Source: Bacteroidales bacterium
GTDB lineage: Bacteria; Bacteroidota; Bacteroidia; Bacteroidales; UBA3824
Assembly (NCBI GenBank): GCA_017541145.1
Contig: JAFXZT010000022.1
Location: 1 to 42,095, forward strand
DNA length: 42,095 nucleotides
Direction: 5' to 3'
Shown in pieces: positions 33,408 to 41,551 of the stretch. How positions within the stretch are numbered: position 1 is the first letter of the stretch; each line of letters opens with the position of its first letter. The notes beneath the pieces are model-generated. The model saw nothing but the letters and a program-made list of their open reading frames with translations, was not told the origin of the DNA and did no database searches. The position numbers and the translations under genes were made by a program.

Positions 33408-33953
33408 ATGGCATTAATTAACAGTAGAGAAATTTTTGATTCGATGTTTGATAACAATGTAGTGATTTCTTATATCGGACCTTTTGACGGTCAGATTTTA
33501 TCACTTTTGGCGTCTAACATTGAAGATTCCCTTTGGGAAGACAAAAAAGCAGGAAAAAAGTTCTTCAAAATATTTATTGAATTAAGTCAAAATATTTATC
33601 TTTATTCAAAAGAAAAATCCACCGGAATGGGGCTTGACCGTTCGGCAGGTGTCGGATTGATGCTTATAAAAGAATTTGACGATTATTTTCAATTTATTAC
33701 AGGTAATTTGGTGGATCACGGTGATTATGTGAAACTTATCGAAAAATGTGATCAGATTATCGCAAAGTCTAAAGATGAACTTCGTGAGTTTAAGAGACAG
33801 CAACGTGCTTTGCCTCAGTCAACTCCTAACGGCGGCGGTAATATCGGCATTATTCAATCTACAATTCTCAGTGGTTATCCGCCTTCTTACACTTTCCATA
33901 AAATTGATGACGATAATTATTTTTATGTTCTGAGTATCAGAATTGATAAATAA
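33408..33953 (+). CDS. SiaB family protein kinase (DUF6272), first copy
   Basis: The 181-residue protein matches DUF6272/SiaB-type kinases. Features of a GHKL-like ATP site are visible: an N-box-like IELSQNIYLYSKE (Glu58, Asn62) and a glycine box NGGGNIGIIQ (Gly142-Gly147). In Pseudomonas, SiaB phosphorylates SiaC and SiaA removes the phosphate; here the SiaC-like protein is encoded 5 kb away (39052-39435). This copy has an extended Gln/Arg segment (about 125-135). It closes the sensor-phosphatase cluster and is followed by a terminator. Confidence 0.82.
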   Translation: MALINSREIFDSMFDNNVVISYIGPFDGQILSLLASNIEDSLWEDKKAGKKFFKIFIELSQNIYLYSKEKSTGMGLDRSAGVGLMLIKEFDDYFQFITGNLVDHGDYVKLIEKCDQIIAKSKDELREFKRQQRALPQSTPNGGGNIGIIQSTILSGYPPSYTFHKIDDDNYFYVLSIRIDK

Positions 33954-33980
33954 TTAAGTGTAATTACTTTTTTAGAATAA

Positions 33981-34027
33981 AAAATGACCTGCGTAATTGA
34001 TGTTTTTTTACGCAGGTCATTTTTTTA
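33981..34027. terminator. Bidirectional terminator between the SiaB-like and ABC-F genes
   Basis: A perfect 15-bp stem (33981-33995 with 34009-34023) flanked by A and T runs lies between convergent genes. Confidence 0.85.
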
Positions 34028-35905
34028 TTGATTGTCACTTTCTTTGATTTCTTCAAGTTCCAACCATCGCATCTCTTTTTCTTCGAGAGCGTTGTTGATA
34101 TCTTGCATTTTTTGTGACAGTTTTGTGATTTCTTCGATGTCAGAAGTGCCGCCCGAAAGTTTTGTTTCAATATCTTTCTTTTCGGTTTCCAAAGCTTCAA
34201 TTTCTTTTTCAAGCTGTTGATATTCCAAATTCATTTTGTAAGTGAAATTCTTTTTGCGCTTGTCAGAATGGTTGGAAACTGTTTGCTTAACTTCTTTAAT
34301 TTCAGGCTTTTGCTCTGCTTTCTCGTCTTCTTTTCTTGTGAGATAAACTGTATAATTTCCCGGAAAATTCTTGATTTCACCGCCATCTTCAAAAACAAAC
34401 AGCGAGTTAACAACTTTATCCAAAAAGTAACGGTCGTGAGATACAACAATCAAGCATCCGGCGTAAGCGTTCAAATAATCTTCAAGAACGTTTAATGTGA
34501 TGATATCCAAATCGTTGGTAGGTTCGTCGAGAATCAGGAAATTTGGATTTGTCATCAAAACGGTCATCAAATACAATCTTCTGCGTTCACCACCCGAAAG
34601 TTTTGCAATCGGTGCGTATTGCATTTTGGTAGGGAAGAGGAAATATTCCAAAAATTGAGATGCCGAAAGTTTGCGTCCGTCACCCAAAACAATTACTTCC
34701 GCAATATCTTTTATGATGTCGATAACACGCTGATCTTCATTGTATTCAATTCCGGTTTGTTTGTAATAGCCGGTAACTACGGTTTCGCCAAACTCTGTTG
34801 TACCGGAATCCGGCTCGATATTGTGCATCAATATATTTAAAAGTGTGGTTTTTCCGCAGCCGTTGTGACCCACAATTCCGATTTTGTCACCTTTTTGAAA
34901 CGAGTAAGAGAAATTTTTGAAAAGCTGTTTGTTGTCGTAACCTTTTGAAATATTTTTGATTTCCAAAATCTTGTTTCCAAGTCTGTGAGCTTGTCCTGTA
35001 GCAATTTCTACTTTCTGAGAATCAGTACGTTGTGACGCAAATTCTTTGAGTTTGTAAAAATTGTCAATTCTGTATTTTGCTTTTCCGCCGCGAGCTTTCG
35101 GCATTCTGGAAATCCAATCAGACTCTTTGCGCAACAAGTTGTTTGCCTTGTCGATAGCCGCGTTGAGATTTTCGATACGCTCTTCACGTTTTTGCAGGTA
35201 GTAACTGTAATTGCCTGTGTAACTGTATGTTTTGTTGTCGTCAATTTCTATGATATAGTCACAAACATTGTCCAAAAAATATCGGTCGTGAGTTACCATT
35301 AATAAAGTGGTTCGCGTATCGTGAAGATAATTTTCAAGCCATTCGGTCATTTCGGTGTCCAAATGGTTGGTAGGCTCGTCAAGAATCAATAAATCAGGCT
35401 GTTCGATAAGAGCATCAGCCAATGCAATTCGTTTTTTCTGTCCGCCTGAAAGCGTTGAAATTTTCTGATCTAAGTTGTTGATACACAGCTTACCGAGAAT
35501 TTGTTGCATGTCAAATTCATAATCCCAAGCGTTGTTGGCATCCATTTCGTTTTGAGCCTTTTCTATTCGGTTTGCATCGCCCGAAGCAACAGCCGCCTCG
35601 TAATTGCTGACAACTTTTGCGAGTTTGTTGGAAACCGAAAAAATCTGTTCGCGCACTGTGAGGTCGTCGTTTAATTCCGGAGCTTGCGGCAAATATCCGA
35701 CTTTGATATCGTTTTTGAATACAACTTGTCCCGAATCTTGGGATTCTTTCTTTGAAATTATATTTAATAAAGTACTTTTTCCCGCGCCGTTTTTGGCTAT
35801 TAATGCCGTTTTTTGGTCTTTCATTACTGAAAAACTAATATTTTCGAACAAAACATGGTCACCAAACGATTTGGTAAGATTTTCTACTTGAAGATATGTT
35901 ATCAT
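34025..35905 (-). CDS. ABC-F family ATPase (Uup-like)
   Basis: The 626-residue soluble protein has two ABC domains joined by the ABC-F linker and a C-terminal coiled coil (about 560-620, rich in Glu/Lys). Walker A sequences are AKNGAGKST and GHNGCGKTT; signature motifs are LSGGQKKRIALADAL and KLSGGERRRLYLMTV; Walker B motifs are LLILDEPTNHLD and FLILDEPTNDLD. ABC-F proteins bind ribosomes and act in translation or ribosome rescue. The C-terminal coiled coil suggests the Uup branch. It is monocistronic, with a TACCTTTG box upstream, and faces the DUF368 gene divergently. Confidence 0.9.
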   Translation of the reverse strand: MITYLQVENLTKSFGDHVLFENISFSVMKDQKTALIAKNGAGKSTLLNIISKKESQDSGQVVFKNDIKVGYLPQAPELNDDLTVREQIFSVSNKLAKVVSNYEAAVASGDANRIEKAQNEMDANNAWDYEFDMQQILGKLCINNLDQKISTLSGGQKKRIALADALIEQPDLLILDEPTNHLDTEMTEWLENYLHDTRTTLLMVTHDRYFLDNVCDYIIEIDDNKTYSYTGNYSYYLQKREERIENLNAAIDKANNLLRKESDWISRMPKARGGKAKYRIDNFYKLKEFASQRTDSQKVEIATGQAHRLGNKILEIKNISKGYDNKQLFKNFSYSFQKGDKIGIVGHNGCGKTTLLNILMHNIEPDSGTTEFGETVVTGYYKQTGIEYNEDQRVIDIIKDIAEVIVLGDGRKLSASQFLEYFLFPTKMQYAPIAKLSGGERRRLYLMTVLMTNPNFLILDEPTNDLDIITLNVLEDYLNAYAGCLIVVSHDRYFLDKVVNSLFVFEDGGEIKNFPGNYTVYLTRKEDEKAEQKPEIKEVKQTVSNHSDKRKKNFTYKMNLEYQQLEKEIEALETEKKDIETKLSGGTSDIEEITKLSQKMQDINNALEEKEMRWLELEEIKESDNQ

Positions 35906-35959
35906 TTTGATTATAAGAATTTTAAATGGAATTTTTTAGTAAAATCCGTTTATTTGCTG

Positions 35960-35967
35960 CAAAGGTA
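35960..35967 (-). promoter_or_regulatory. -7 promoter box of the ABC-F gene
   Basis: TACCTTTG on the minus strand fits TAnnTTTG; the -33 element is degenerate. The start codon is at 35905. Confidence 0.5.
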
Positions 35968-36137
35968 ATCAAAAAAATATATCTATAAAAACTTGTAAAA
36001 ACTTATTTTTGATTGATTGTTGTAATATATTGAAATTCCGTTTGTTAACAGTAATTCTGCAAATATAATCTCAGTTAAAAACCAAAAAAACAACTAAATT
36101 TTGAAAAAAAAATTTTTAGGAAGAATAATTTTTATCT

Positions 36138-36145
36138 ATTTTTGT
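36138..36145 (+). promoter_or_regulatory. -7 promoter box of the DUF368 gene
   Basis: TATTTTTG fits TAnnTTTG, with a weak TTTA 19 nt upstream. The stretch 35906-36202 otherwise holds only divergent promoter sequence. Confidence 0.45.
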
Positions 36146-36202
36146 GACATCAAAACGGGTATAAAGAAGCGTGATGCTATTTATTCCTGAAATTTATTGT
36201 TT

Positions 36203-37174
36203 ATGCTAAAACACATTACTTTGTTTTTTAAGGGCTTTGCAATGGGTCTTGCTAACGTTGTACCGGGTGTTTCCGGAGGTACGATAGCACTTCTTGCCGG
36301 CATATTTGAACGTTTTATCAATTCCTTGAAATCATTTGATGCTGAGGCGTTGAAACTATTGTTTAAAGGTCGCTTTAAAGAATTTGCAGAGCATACAGAT
36401 TTATTATTTTTAGTAGTATTGATTGCCGGCGAAGCAATCGGTATTCTTACCCTTTCTAATTTGCTGAATTTGATATACAATAATATCAGCAACGGTGAGT
36501 TTTTTGTACAAGCCTTTTTCTTTGGCTTGATTTTTATTTCAGTTTATTACATCGGTAAAACCATAGATAAGTTTACCCCGCAGGTAGTTGCATTTATGTT
36601 GGTAGGTGCTGCTGTTGCGATTACAGTTTCGCTTTTGACTCCGGCATCTGAAAACGATAATATGTTTTATCTTGTAGTATGCGGTGCAATTGCAATCTGC
36701 GATATGTTGCTGCCGGGAATTTCCGGAAGTTATACTTTGATTTTGCTTGGTAATTACCGATTGGTGATGACAGAAGCGTTGCCGCATTTTGATTTTAACA
36801 TCTTGATACCGTTTGGAATCGGTGTTGTAATCGGATTTTTGGCATTTTCGAGATTCTTGTCATGGCTGATGAAAAATTATAAAAATCAAGTAACCGGAGT
36901 ATTGACAGGTTTTGTATTCGGATCGCTGCTTTATCTTTGGCCGTGGAAAAAACCGATTTATATGCATGCTCTTAACGGAGAGGAAGTTATGGATCGTCAC
37001 GGTAAAGCAATTGTAGAGGGTTACGACAGATTTATGCCTGATTTTAACACTGATACATTTATTGCATTGGCGTTGATAATCGTTGGTATAGCATTGTTGA
37101 TGTCAATTGAAGAAATTGCAGCAAGAAAATCTCGGAAGAAAATAGAAGAAAATTCCGGTGATTCGATGCTTTAG
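36203..37174 (+). CDS. DUF368 membrane protein (PopT-type polyprenyl-phosphate translocase family)
   Basis: The 323-residue polytopic membrane protein carries the two DUF368 re-entrant motifs: ANVVPGVSGGTIALLAGIFERF near the N-terminus and LLPGISGSYTLILLGNY near residue 174. This pseudo-repeat is typical of the family. DUF368 proteins (PopT) and DedA proteins were shown in other bacteria to return undecaprenyl phosphate across the membrane for cell-wall and surface glycan synthesis; assigning that role here is inference from family. The frame is open back to a TTG at 36197, but ATG 36203 is preferred. It is followed after 63 nt by the THUMP protein. Confidence 0.88.
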   Translation: MLKHITLFFKGFAMGLANVVPGVSGGTIALLAGIFERFINSLKSFDAEALKLLFKGRFKEFAEHTDLLFLVVLIAGEAIGILTLSNLLNLIYNNISNGEFFVQAFFFGLIFISVYYIGKTIDKFTPQVVAFMLVGAAVAITVSLLTPASENDNMFYLVVCGAIAICDMLLPGISGSYTLILLGNYRLVMTEALPHFDFNILIPFGIGVVIGFLAFSRFLSWLMKNYKNQVTGVLTGFVFGSLLYLWPWKKPIYMHALNGEEVMDRHGKAIVEGYDRFMPDFNTDTFIALALIIVGIALLMSIEEIAARKSRKKIEENSGDSML

Positions 37175-37237
37175 AAAGAATTATACAATAATTTAATAGA
37201 TAAAAATACTTTGAAAGTGGAAGTCGAGACAATAAAA

Positions 37238-38347
37238 ATGATCGCAACGACCTATGAAGGTCTGGAAGATGTCTTAGGACGCGAATTGATGCGTATGGGT
37301 GCTGAAGATGTTGACACCGATACATGTAAAGTTACTTTTTCCGGTGATAAATATTTGCTTTATCAAGCAAATTATGAGTTGCGTACAGCTTTGAAAATCT
37401 ATAAAGAAGTACTCAGCTTTGATTTTAATACCAAAGAAGAATTTTTTGCTCAGTTCAAAGATTATCGTTGGAGCAAGATACTTAACATCTACAAAAGTTT
37501 CAGAGTAGAAGTTCCATCAAAATCTACAGTTCTTGGTGAACAAGCTGAAGTAAAAGAGCAACTTACAAAAATTATTACCGAATATTTCAACGAAAAGTCA
37601 CGTAAAACCCCACCGCACGACACTCCTAATCCTTCAGTTGTAATCGTTATTCAAGTTACAGAAAATCATTGTCAATTCTTACTTGACTCTACCGGCGAAC
37701 CGTTGTCGCATCGTGGTTACAGAATTGCAGGCGGTAACCAAAAATTCGACGAAGTTTATTCTGCCGGTTTGGTACAACTTATCGGTTGGAAAGCAAATAC
37801 AAACTTTGTTGATCCGATGTGCGATGCCGGCATCCTTTTGATTGAGGCTGCGATGTTTGCATACAATATTCCGGCTCAGGTTTGTAGAGAAAACTTCGGA
37901 TTTTTCACATGGAGAGATTTCGATGCAGAAGTTTGGCAAGATATCAAATCATCTACCAAAGTGAGAATCAAACACAACGGCGAATTTGCTTACAAGATTT
38001 TAGGTTTCGATGAAGACGAATCAAATGTAAAAGCAGCAAATCAAAATATAAAGAAAGCTATGCTTGATAAATATATCAACGTAGAACGTAGCTCAGCAAA
38101 AGATATTGATTTGCCGGAAGGCGAGACCACAACGATAATTGAAGCACCGAAAGTGGATGTTTATAGACAAGAAGAAACAAAGAAAACAGTAGAATTCTTG
38201 GGAACTCTCGCAAAGAAAACATTCAAAAATCAAAAAGTTTGGATTCATTCTGACTATCCGGAATTGCCGAAAGCAATTGGAATTCAGGCACGTAGAGAGT
38301 CAGAAACAAAATTAAACAACGAAGAATTCACGCTTGCTCTTTATTAG
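37238..38347 (+). CDS. THUMP / RlmL-like RNA methyltransferase homologue lacking catalytic motifs
   Basis: The 369-residue protein starts like the RlmL/YcbY THUMP methyltransferase family (IATTYEGLEDVLGRELMRMGAEDV) and keeps LSHRGYR and LLIEAAMFAYNIPAQ. However, the SAM-binding loop expected as DPMCGSGTLLIEAA reads DPMCDAGILLIEAA (Asp196, Ile199), and the catalytic NPPYGER-type motif is replaced by EAPKVDVYR (302-310). The frame is intact with normal codon use, so this is a degenerate protein rather than a sequencing error. It may bind RNA without methylating it. An upstream TTG (37211) could add nine residues; ATG 37238 is used here. It lies between the DUF368 gene and the second SiaB gene. 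Confidence 0.8.
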   Translation: MIATTYEGLEDVLGRELMRMGAEDVDTDTCKVTFSGDKYLLYQANYELRTALKIYKEVLSFDFNTKEEFFAQFKDYRWSKILNIYKSFRVEVPSKSTVLGEQAEVKEQLTKIITEYFNEKSRKTPPHDTPNPSVVIVIQVTENHCQFLLDSTGEPLSHRGYRIAGGNQKFDEVYSAGLVQLIGWKANTNFVDPMCDAGILLIEAAMFAYNIPAQVCRENFGFFTWRDFDAEVWQDIKSSTKVRIKHNGEFAYKILGFDEDESNVKAANQNIKKAMLDKYINVERSSAKDIDLPEGETTTIIEAPKVDVYRQEETKKTVEFLGTLAKKTFKNQKVWIHSDYPELPKAIGIQARRESETKLNNEEFTLALY

Positions 38348-38380
38348 AGTAAAAAAAATTAAAATATTTTTGTTAAAAAA

Positions 38381-38413
38381 TTTGTTATTTTCAAAAATAT
38401 TTGTTTATATTTG
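38381..38413 (+). promoter_or_regulatory. Promoter of the second siaB-siaC-like pair
   Basis: TTTG (38381-38384) and TATATTTG (38406-38413) are 21 nt apart; predicted start near 38420, leader about 30 nt. Confidence 0.7.
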
Positions 38414-38448
38414 TGTACTGAAAAGAAAACCAAAATAGTAATCCAAGT

Positions 38449-39012
38449 ATGAAAGCGGATATACATAACCTTTTTTTGAAAGGAAAGAATGGCAACCTTG
38501 TAGAAGCATTTGAGGGTGATATTACTCATGACCTCATTAGCATTTTTTTGGACAAGGTTGAAACTTCGCTTTTGAGGATGGGCGAATCGTTGAAAGTTAC
38601 GAGGAAACTTTACAATATTTTGGTAGAGGCGTTACAAAATTTGTTTCATCATTTGGAAATTCCGCCGGCAGAGTATTTAAAATCGTTAAAATTGCCGGAA
38701 AAATGCAGATACGGATTTTGTACGGTTGTAAAAGACGGTGCAGGTGTATACAAAATTATTTCAGGAAATTTCATCAAAAATGATTCTGTACAATTTTTGC
38801 GTGATAGAATAGAGCAGCTGAATTACTTGTCGAGTGATGAACTGAAAGAACTTTACAAGAGGATTCTCAACAACGATGAGTTTTCTGAAAAAGGCGGAGG
38901 CGGTTTGGGATTTATTGAAATGGCTCGCAAATCGCAAAATAAATTTGGTTACGATTTTGTAAAATATGATGAGCATTTTTCTTTTTTCGTCTTGGAAGTG
39001 CTTGTCAAATAA
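38449..39012 (+). CDS. SiaB family protein kinase (DUF6272), second copy
   Basis: The 187-residue protein matches DUF6272/SiaB kinases better than the first copy: N-box-like ILVEALQNLFHHLE (Glu60, Asn64) and glycine box KGGGGLGFIEMARKS (Gly149-Gly154) are both well conserved. It should phosphorylate the SiaC-like protein encoded 39 nt downstream, with which it shares a promoter. Having two SiaB-like kinases, one next to the phosphatases and one next to the substrate, suggests two inputs to the same switch. Confidence 0.84.
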   Translation: MKADIHNLFLKGKNGNLVEAFEGDITHDLISIFLDKVETSLLRMGESLKVTRKLYNILVEALQNLFHHLEIPPAEYLKSLKLPEKCRYGFCTVVKDGAGVYKIISGNFIKNDSVQFLRDRIEQLNYLSSDELKELYKRILNNDEFSEKGGGGLGFIEMARKSQNKFGYDFVKYDEHFSFFVLEVLVK

Positions 39013-39051
39013 CTAATTTTGAAAACAAACTTTAAATAAAATATTTTAAAA

Positions 39052-39435
39052 ATGGATTCAATAAAAATAGAAGGAACGCCAAAAACACCTACCGTAAGTT
39101 TCGATGCCAAAACTGGGCAAATCGAGATTAAGGGTCGGTCTATTCCGGAGAATTCAATTGAATTCTATAAGCCCTTGGTGGATTGGCTTGATAAATATGC
39201 TGACATCGCAGAAGGAACTGTGGAAGTTACTATTCAACTCGAATATTTCAACACAAGTTCTTCTAAATGTATTCTTGATGTCTTTAAAAAATTGGAAAAT
39301 TTAAACAATAAAAGTAAAGCAGATGTTGTCATCAACTGGTATTACGAGGAAGATGACGAGGATATGCTGGAGGCAGGAGAAGATTATCAGTCAATTCTGA
39401 AGATTCCTTTCCAAATGAAAGAAATCGAAGAATAA
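39052..39435 (+). CDS. SiaC family regulatory phosphoprotein (DUF1987)
   Basis: The 127-residue protein fits DUF1987/SiaC: IEGTPKTPTVSFDAKTGQIEIKGRSIPENSIEFYKPLVDWLDKY, then LEYFNTSSSK with Thr68. As I recall it, Thr68 is also the number of the phosphorylated Thr in Pseudomonas aeruginosa SiaC, in a similar NTSS context. SiaB phosphorylates and SiaA dephosphorylates this protein; the unphosphorylated form binds its partner, which in Pseudomonas is the diguanylate cyclase SiaD. No GGDEF protein is visible here, so the output partner is unknown. The gene ends about 105 nt before a terminator. Confidence 0.88.
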   Translation: MDSIKIEGTPKTPTVSFDAKTGQIEIKGRSIPENSIEFYKPLVDWLDKYADIAEGTVEVTIQLEYFNTSSSKCILDVFKKLENLNNKSKADVVINWYYEEDDEDMLEAGEDYQSILKIPFQMKEIEE

Positions 39436-39540
39436 CATCGGAATAGATTACCTAAAATTATCTAATTCAGTTTGTTGTTATCCATTTTTAAAAAGTAAGT
39501 TAGGTATATTTGGGGTTTAAAAGTATTTTTTATCTATATA

Positions 39541-39576
39541 AAAAAGCTGTTCGGATACTAATTCGGACAGCTTTTT
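39541..39576 (+). terminator. Terminator downstream of the siaC-like gene
   Basis: AAAAAGCTGTTCG (39541-39553) pairs with CGGACAGCTTTTT (39564-39576) with one wobble pair. Confidence 0.75.
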
Positions 39577-39688
39577 CCGTTTTTTATATTTGGTATGTTA
39601 TCTTTTTTTTTATACTTTTAGCTGCATTATTTTTTTTATATTTTTAACCGAACCATTTCTTATCAAAGAAATATTAATTGTTATTTTT

Positions 39689-41227
39689 ATGAAAAGATTT
39701 AAATTTATTAAGAGTTTATTTTGCATATTTGCTGTGGTGATTGTTGCATTTTTGGGAGCAATTATTACTACAGAGCCGGTAATTGCGCGTCCGGGCGGCG
39801 GTCACGGTTATCATGGCGGCGGAGGCGGACATTCCAGCGGTCATTCTCATTCCGGTAGCCATTCGTCATCGCATCACAGCTATTCCGGTGGCGGCAGCAG
39901 CTATTCTTCTAGCGACAATATGTCTTTTGAGGACTTGATTTGCATGTTTATTTTATTTGTTATCGGGTCAATTGTTTATGGAATTTACAGCTTGGGCGAA
40001 AGAATTTTTGGAGGTTCGCGTAAAAAAGTTAACGTAATTTCCAATCCGTCCAAAAAAGTTTTACAATCGATTCAGTCCAAAACTGACAAAGCTGTAAAAC
40101 GGTTGCAACAAAAAGACCCGAATTTTTCGTTGCCGATATTTTTGGATTTTGCAACTGTTTTATATACAAAGTTTTACAGTTATTCGGGCACAAAAGACAT
40201 CAAAACATTGTCACCGTTTTTTACATCGCTGAAAACCAAACAAGATCGTACATATCACGAAATTGTAATTGGAAACTTGTCGGTATTCAATATAAATGTT
40301 GAGAAAGAACGTATAGTTTTAACAATTGATTCTAATTTAACATCCGTTAATAAAAATAATAAAGCATCGTTACGACTTGAGATGCAAGAACGTTGGGATT
40401 TTACGCGTAAAAAAGGTTCGTTATCACCTGAACCTCAAGGATTTGGAGTTTTGAGATGTCCTAATTGTGGCGGGTCTGCCGATTTTACTGAGGCTGGAGT
40501 TTGTCCGCATTGCGGTTCTACAATTACATTTGATTTTGGTCAATGGTATGTCGCTAATCGTCTTGTGGTTCATCAAGAGCAGACTTCTACAGATGATATG
40601 CTTTCGTATGCGGAAGAATATGGAACCGATTTGCCGACAATTTTCAGTTCAGATTTGTCTTTGATGTCGAAAGAATTTGCATCAAACAATCCTAATTTGC
40701 AGTCGTATTCCAATTTTGCAGAACAAATTGTAAAGCCTTGTTTCTTGGATATTTACAAATTTTGGAATGACAACGAGTGGGACAAAGCGCGTTTTCTTGT
40801 TAGCGAGCGACAATGGCAAGTAATGAATTTTTATATTGAAGATTACAAAAAACTTGGTTATTTCAATCGCGTGACATCGCCCAAAATTTCAAAAATGCAA
40901 GTTGTGAAATACACTGTAGATAAAAATTATGAGAGCATTACAGTAAGAATTTTTGCATCATGTTGTGATTTTGTAGAAGATTCCCATGGCAAATGTTTGG
41001 CAGGAAACAAACGTGTACCGCGTTCATTTTCAGAATATTGGACATTTGTTTCAAGAAAAGGAGTCAACCGAAAAAAACATGACTCGCATGTATGTCCGAG
41101 TTGCGGAGCTCCGGCAGACAAAATCGGTCAGGGCGGAATTTGCGGATATTGCGGCAGTAAAATTACAGACGGCAATTTCTCTTGGATTTTGTTTAATATC
41201 ACTCAGGACGAAGAATACAAAGGCTAA
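39689..41227 (+). CDS. Tim44-like domain protein with two zinc ribbons and Gly/Ser/His-rich segment
   Basis: The 512-residue protein starts with a membrane anchor or signal (residues 6-31), then a Gly/Ser/His-rich low-complexity stretch (about 34-75) and a second membrane helix (about 82-100). Two Tim44-like domains follow (about 115-260 and 320-475), each closed by a zinc ribbon (CPNCGG...CPHCG and CPSCGAP...CGYCG). Recognisable Tim44-like pieces are FLDFATVLYTKFYSYSG and AEQIVKPCFLDIYKFWNDNEW with WTF/WDF endings. The frame is open back to 39590, but a TATATTTG box (39585-39592) favours ATG 39689. Bacterial relatives are membrane proteins of unknown role. No functional link to its neighbours is visible. 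Confidence 0.72.
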   Translation: MKRFKFIKSLFCIFAVVIVAFLGAIITTEPVIARPGGGHGYHGGGGGHSSGHSHSGSHSSSHHSYSGGGSSYSSSDNMSFEDLICMFILFVIGSIVYGIYSLGERIFGGSRKKVNVISNPSKKVLQSIQSKTDKAVKRLQQKDPNFSLPIFLDFATVLYTKFYSYSGTKDIKTLSPFFTSLKTKQDRTYHEIVIGNLSVFNINVEKERIVLTIDSNLTSVNKNNKASLRLEMQERWDFTRKKGSLSPEPQGFGVLRCPNCGGSADFTEAGVCPHCGSTITFDFGQWYVANRLVVHQEQTSTDDMLSYAEEYGTDLPTIFSSDLSLMSKEFASNNPNLQSYSNFAEQIVKPCFLDIYKFWNDNEWDKARFLVSERQWQVMNFYIEDYKKLGYFNRVTSPKISKMQVVKYTVDKNYESITVRIFASCCDFVEDSHGKCLAGNKRVPRSFSEYWTFVSRKGVNRKKHDSHVCPSCGAPADKIGQGGICGYCGSKITDGNFSWILFNITQDEEYKG

Positions 41228-41551
41228 AAATTTTTTGAGAAATAGTAAAAATATTTTTGGAAAATTTGGATTTAAAACAAAAATTTTTTACTTTTGAAAA
41301 ATGGATAATTATAGAAATAAAGTCATGATCTTTGACATCTTGTTTCGTTTAAGCACGTTAAAAAAAATCAAGCTCGTATAGTATGAAATTAATTTTTTCG
41401 GAAGAATTTCGCTCTGAAATTAGAAAATATATTTTACACTAAATGTGAATTATATTTTAATAAAATAGGGTTAAAATTTCTTAAAAAGTTTTAAAAATCT
41501 GTTAAGATTAATTTCTAACTCTTTGACCGGCAGCGAATAAAAAAAATAGCT
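41228..41551 (+). promoter_or_regulatory. AT-rich CRISPR leader region with candidate pre-crRNA promoter
   Basis: This 324-nt stretch has no gene apart from an unsupported 26-codon frame at 41301-41381. TTTG (41265-41268) and TACTTTTG (41289-41296), 20 nt apart, form a good promoter reading into the array. The last 30 nt (CTCTTTGACC, then an A-rich run) look like a typical leader end just before the first repeat. Confidence 0.5.

Noticed and set aside
39590..39688. Upstream extension of the Tim44-like protein
   Set aside because: The extension is almost entirely Phe/Ile-rich, overlaps a TATATTTG promoter box and starts right after a terminator.
41301..41381. 26-codon frame (MDNYRNKVMIFDILF...) in the CRISPR leader
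   Set aside because: The only nearby promoter would start transcription at or inside the ATG; no homology or composition supports a protein.
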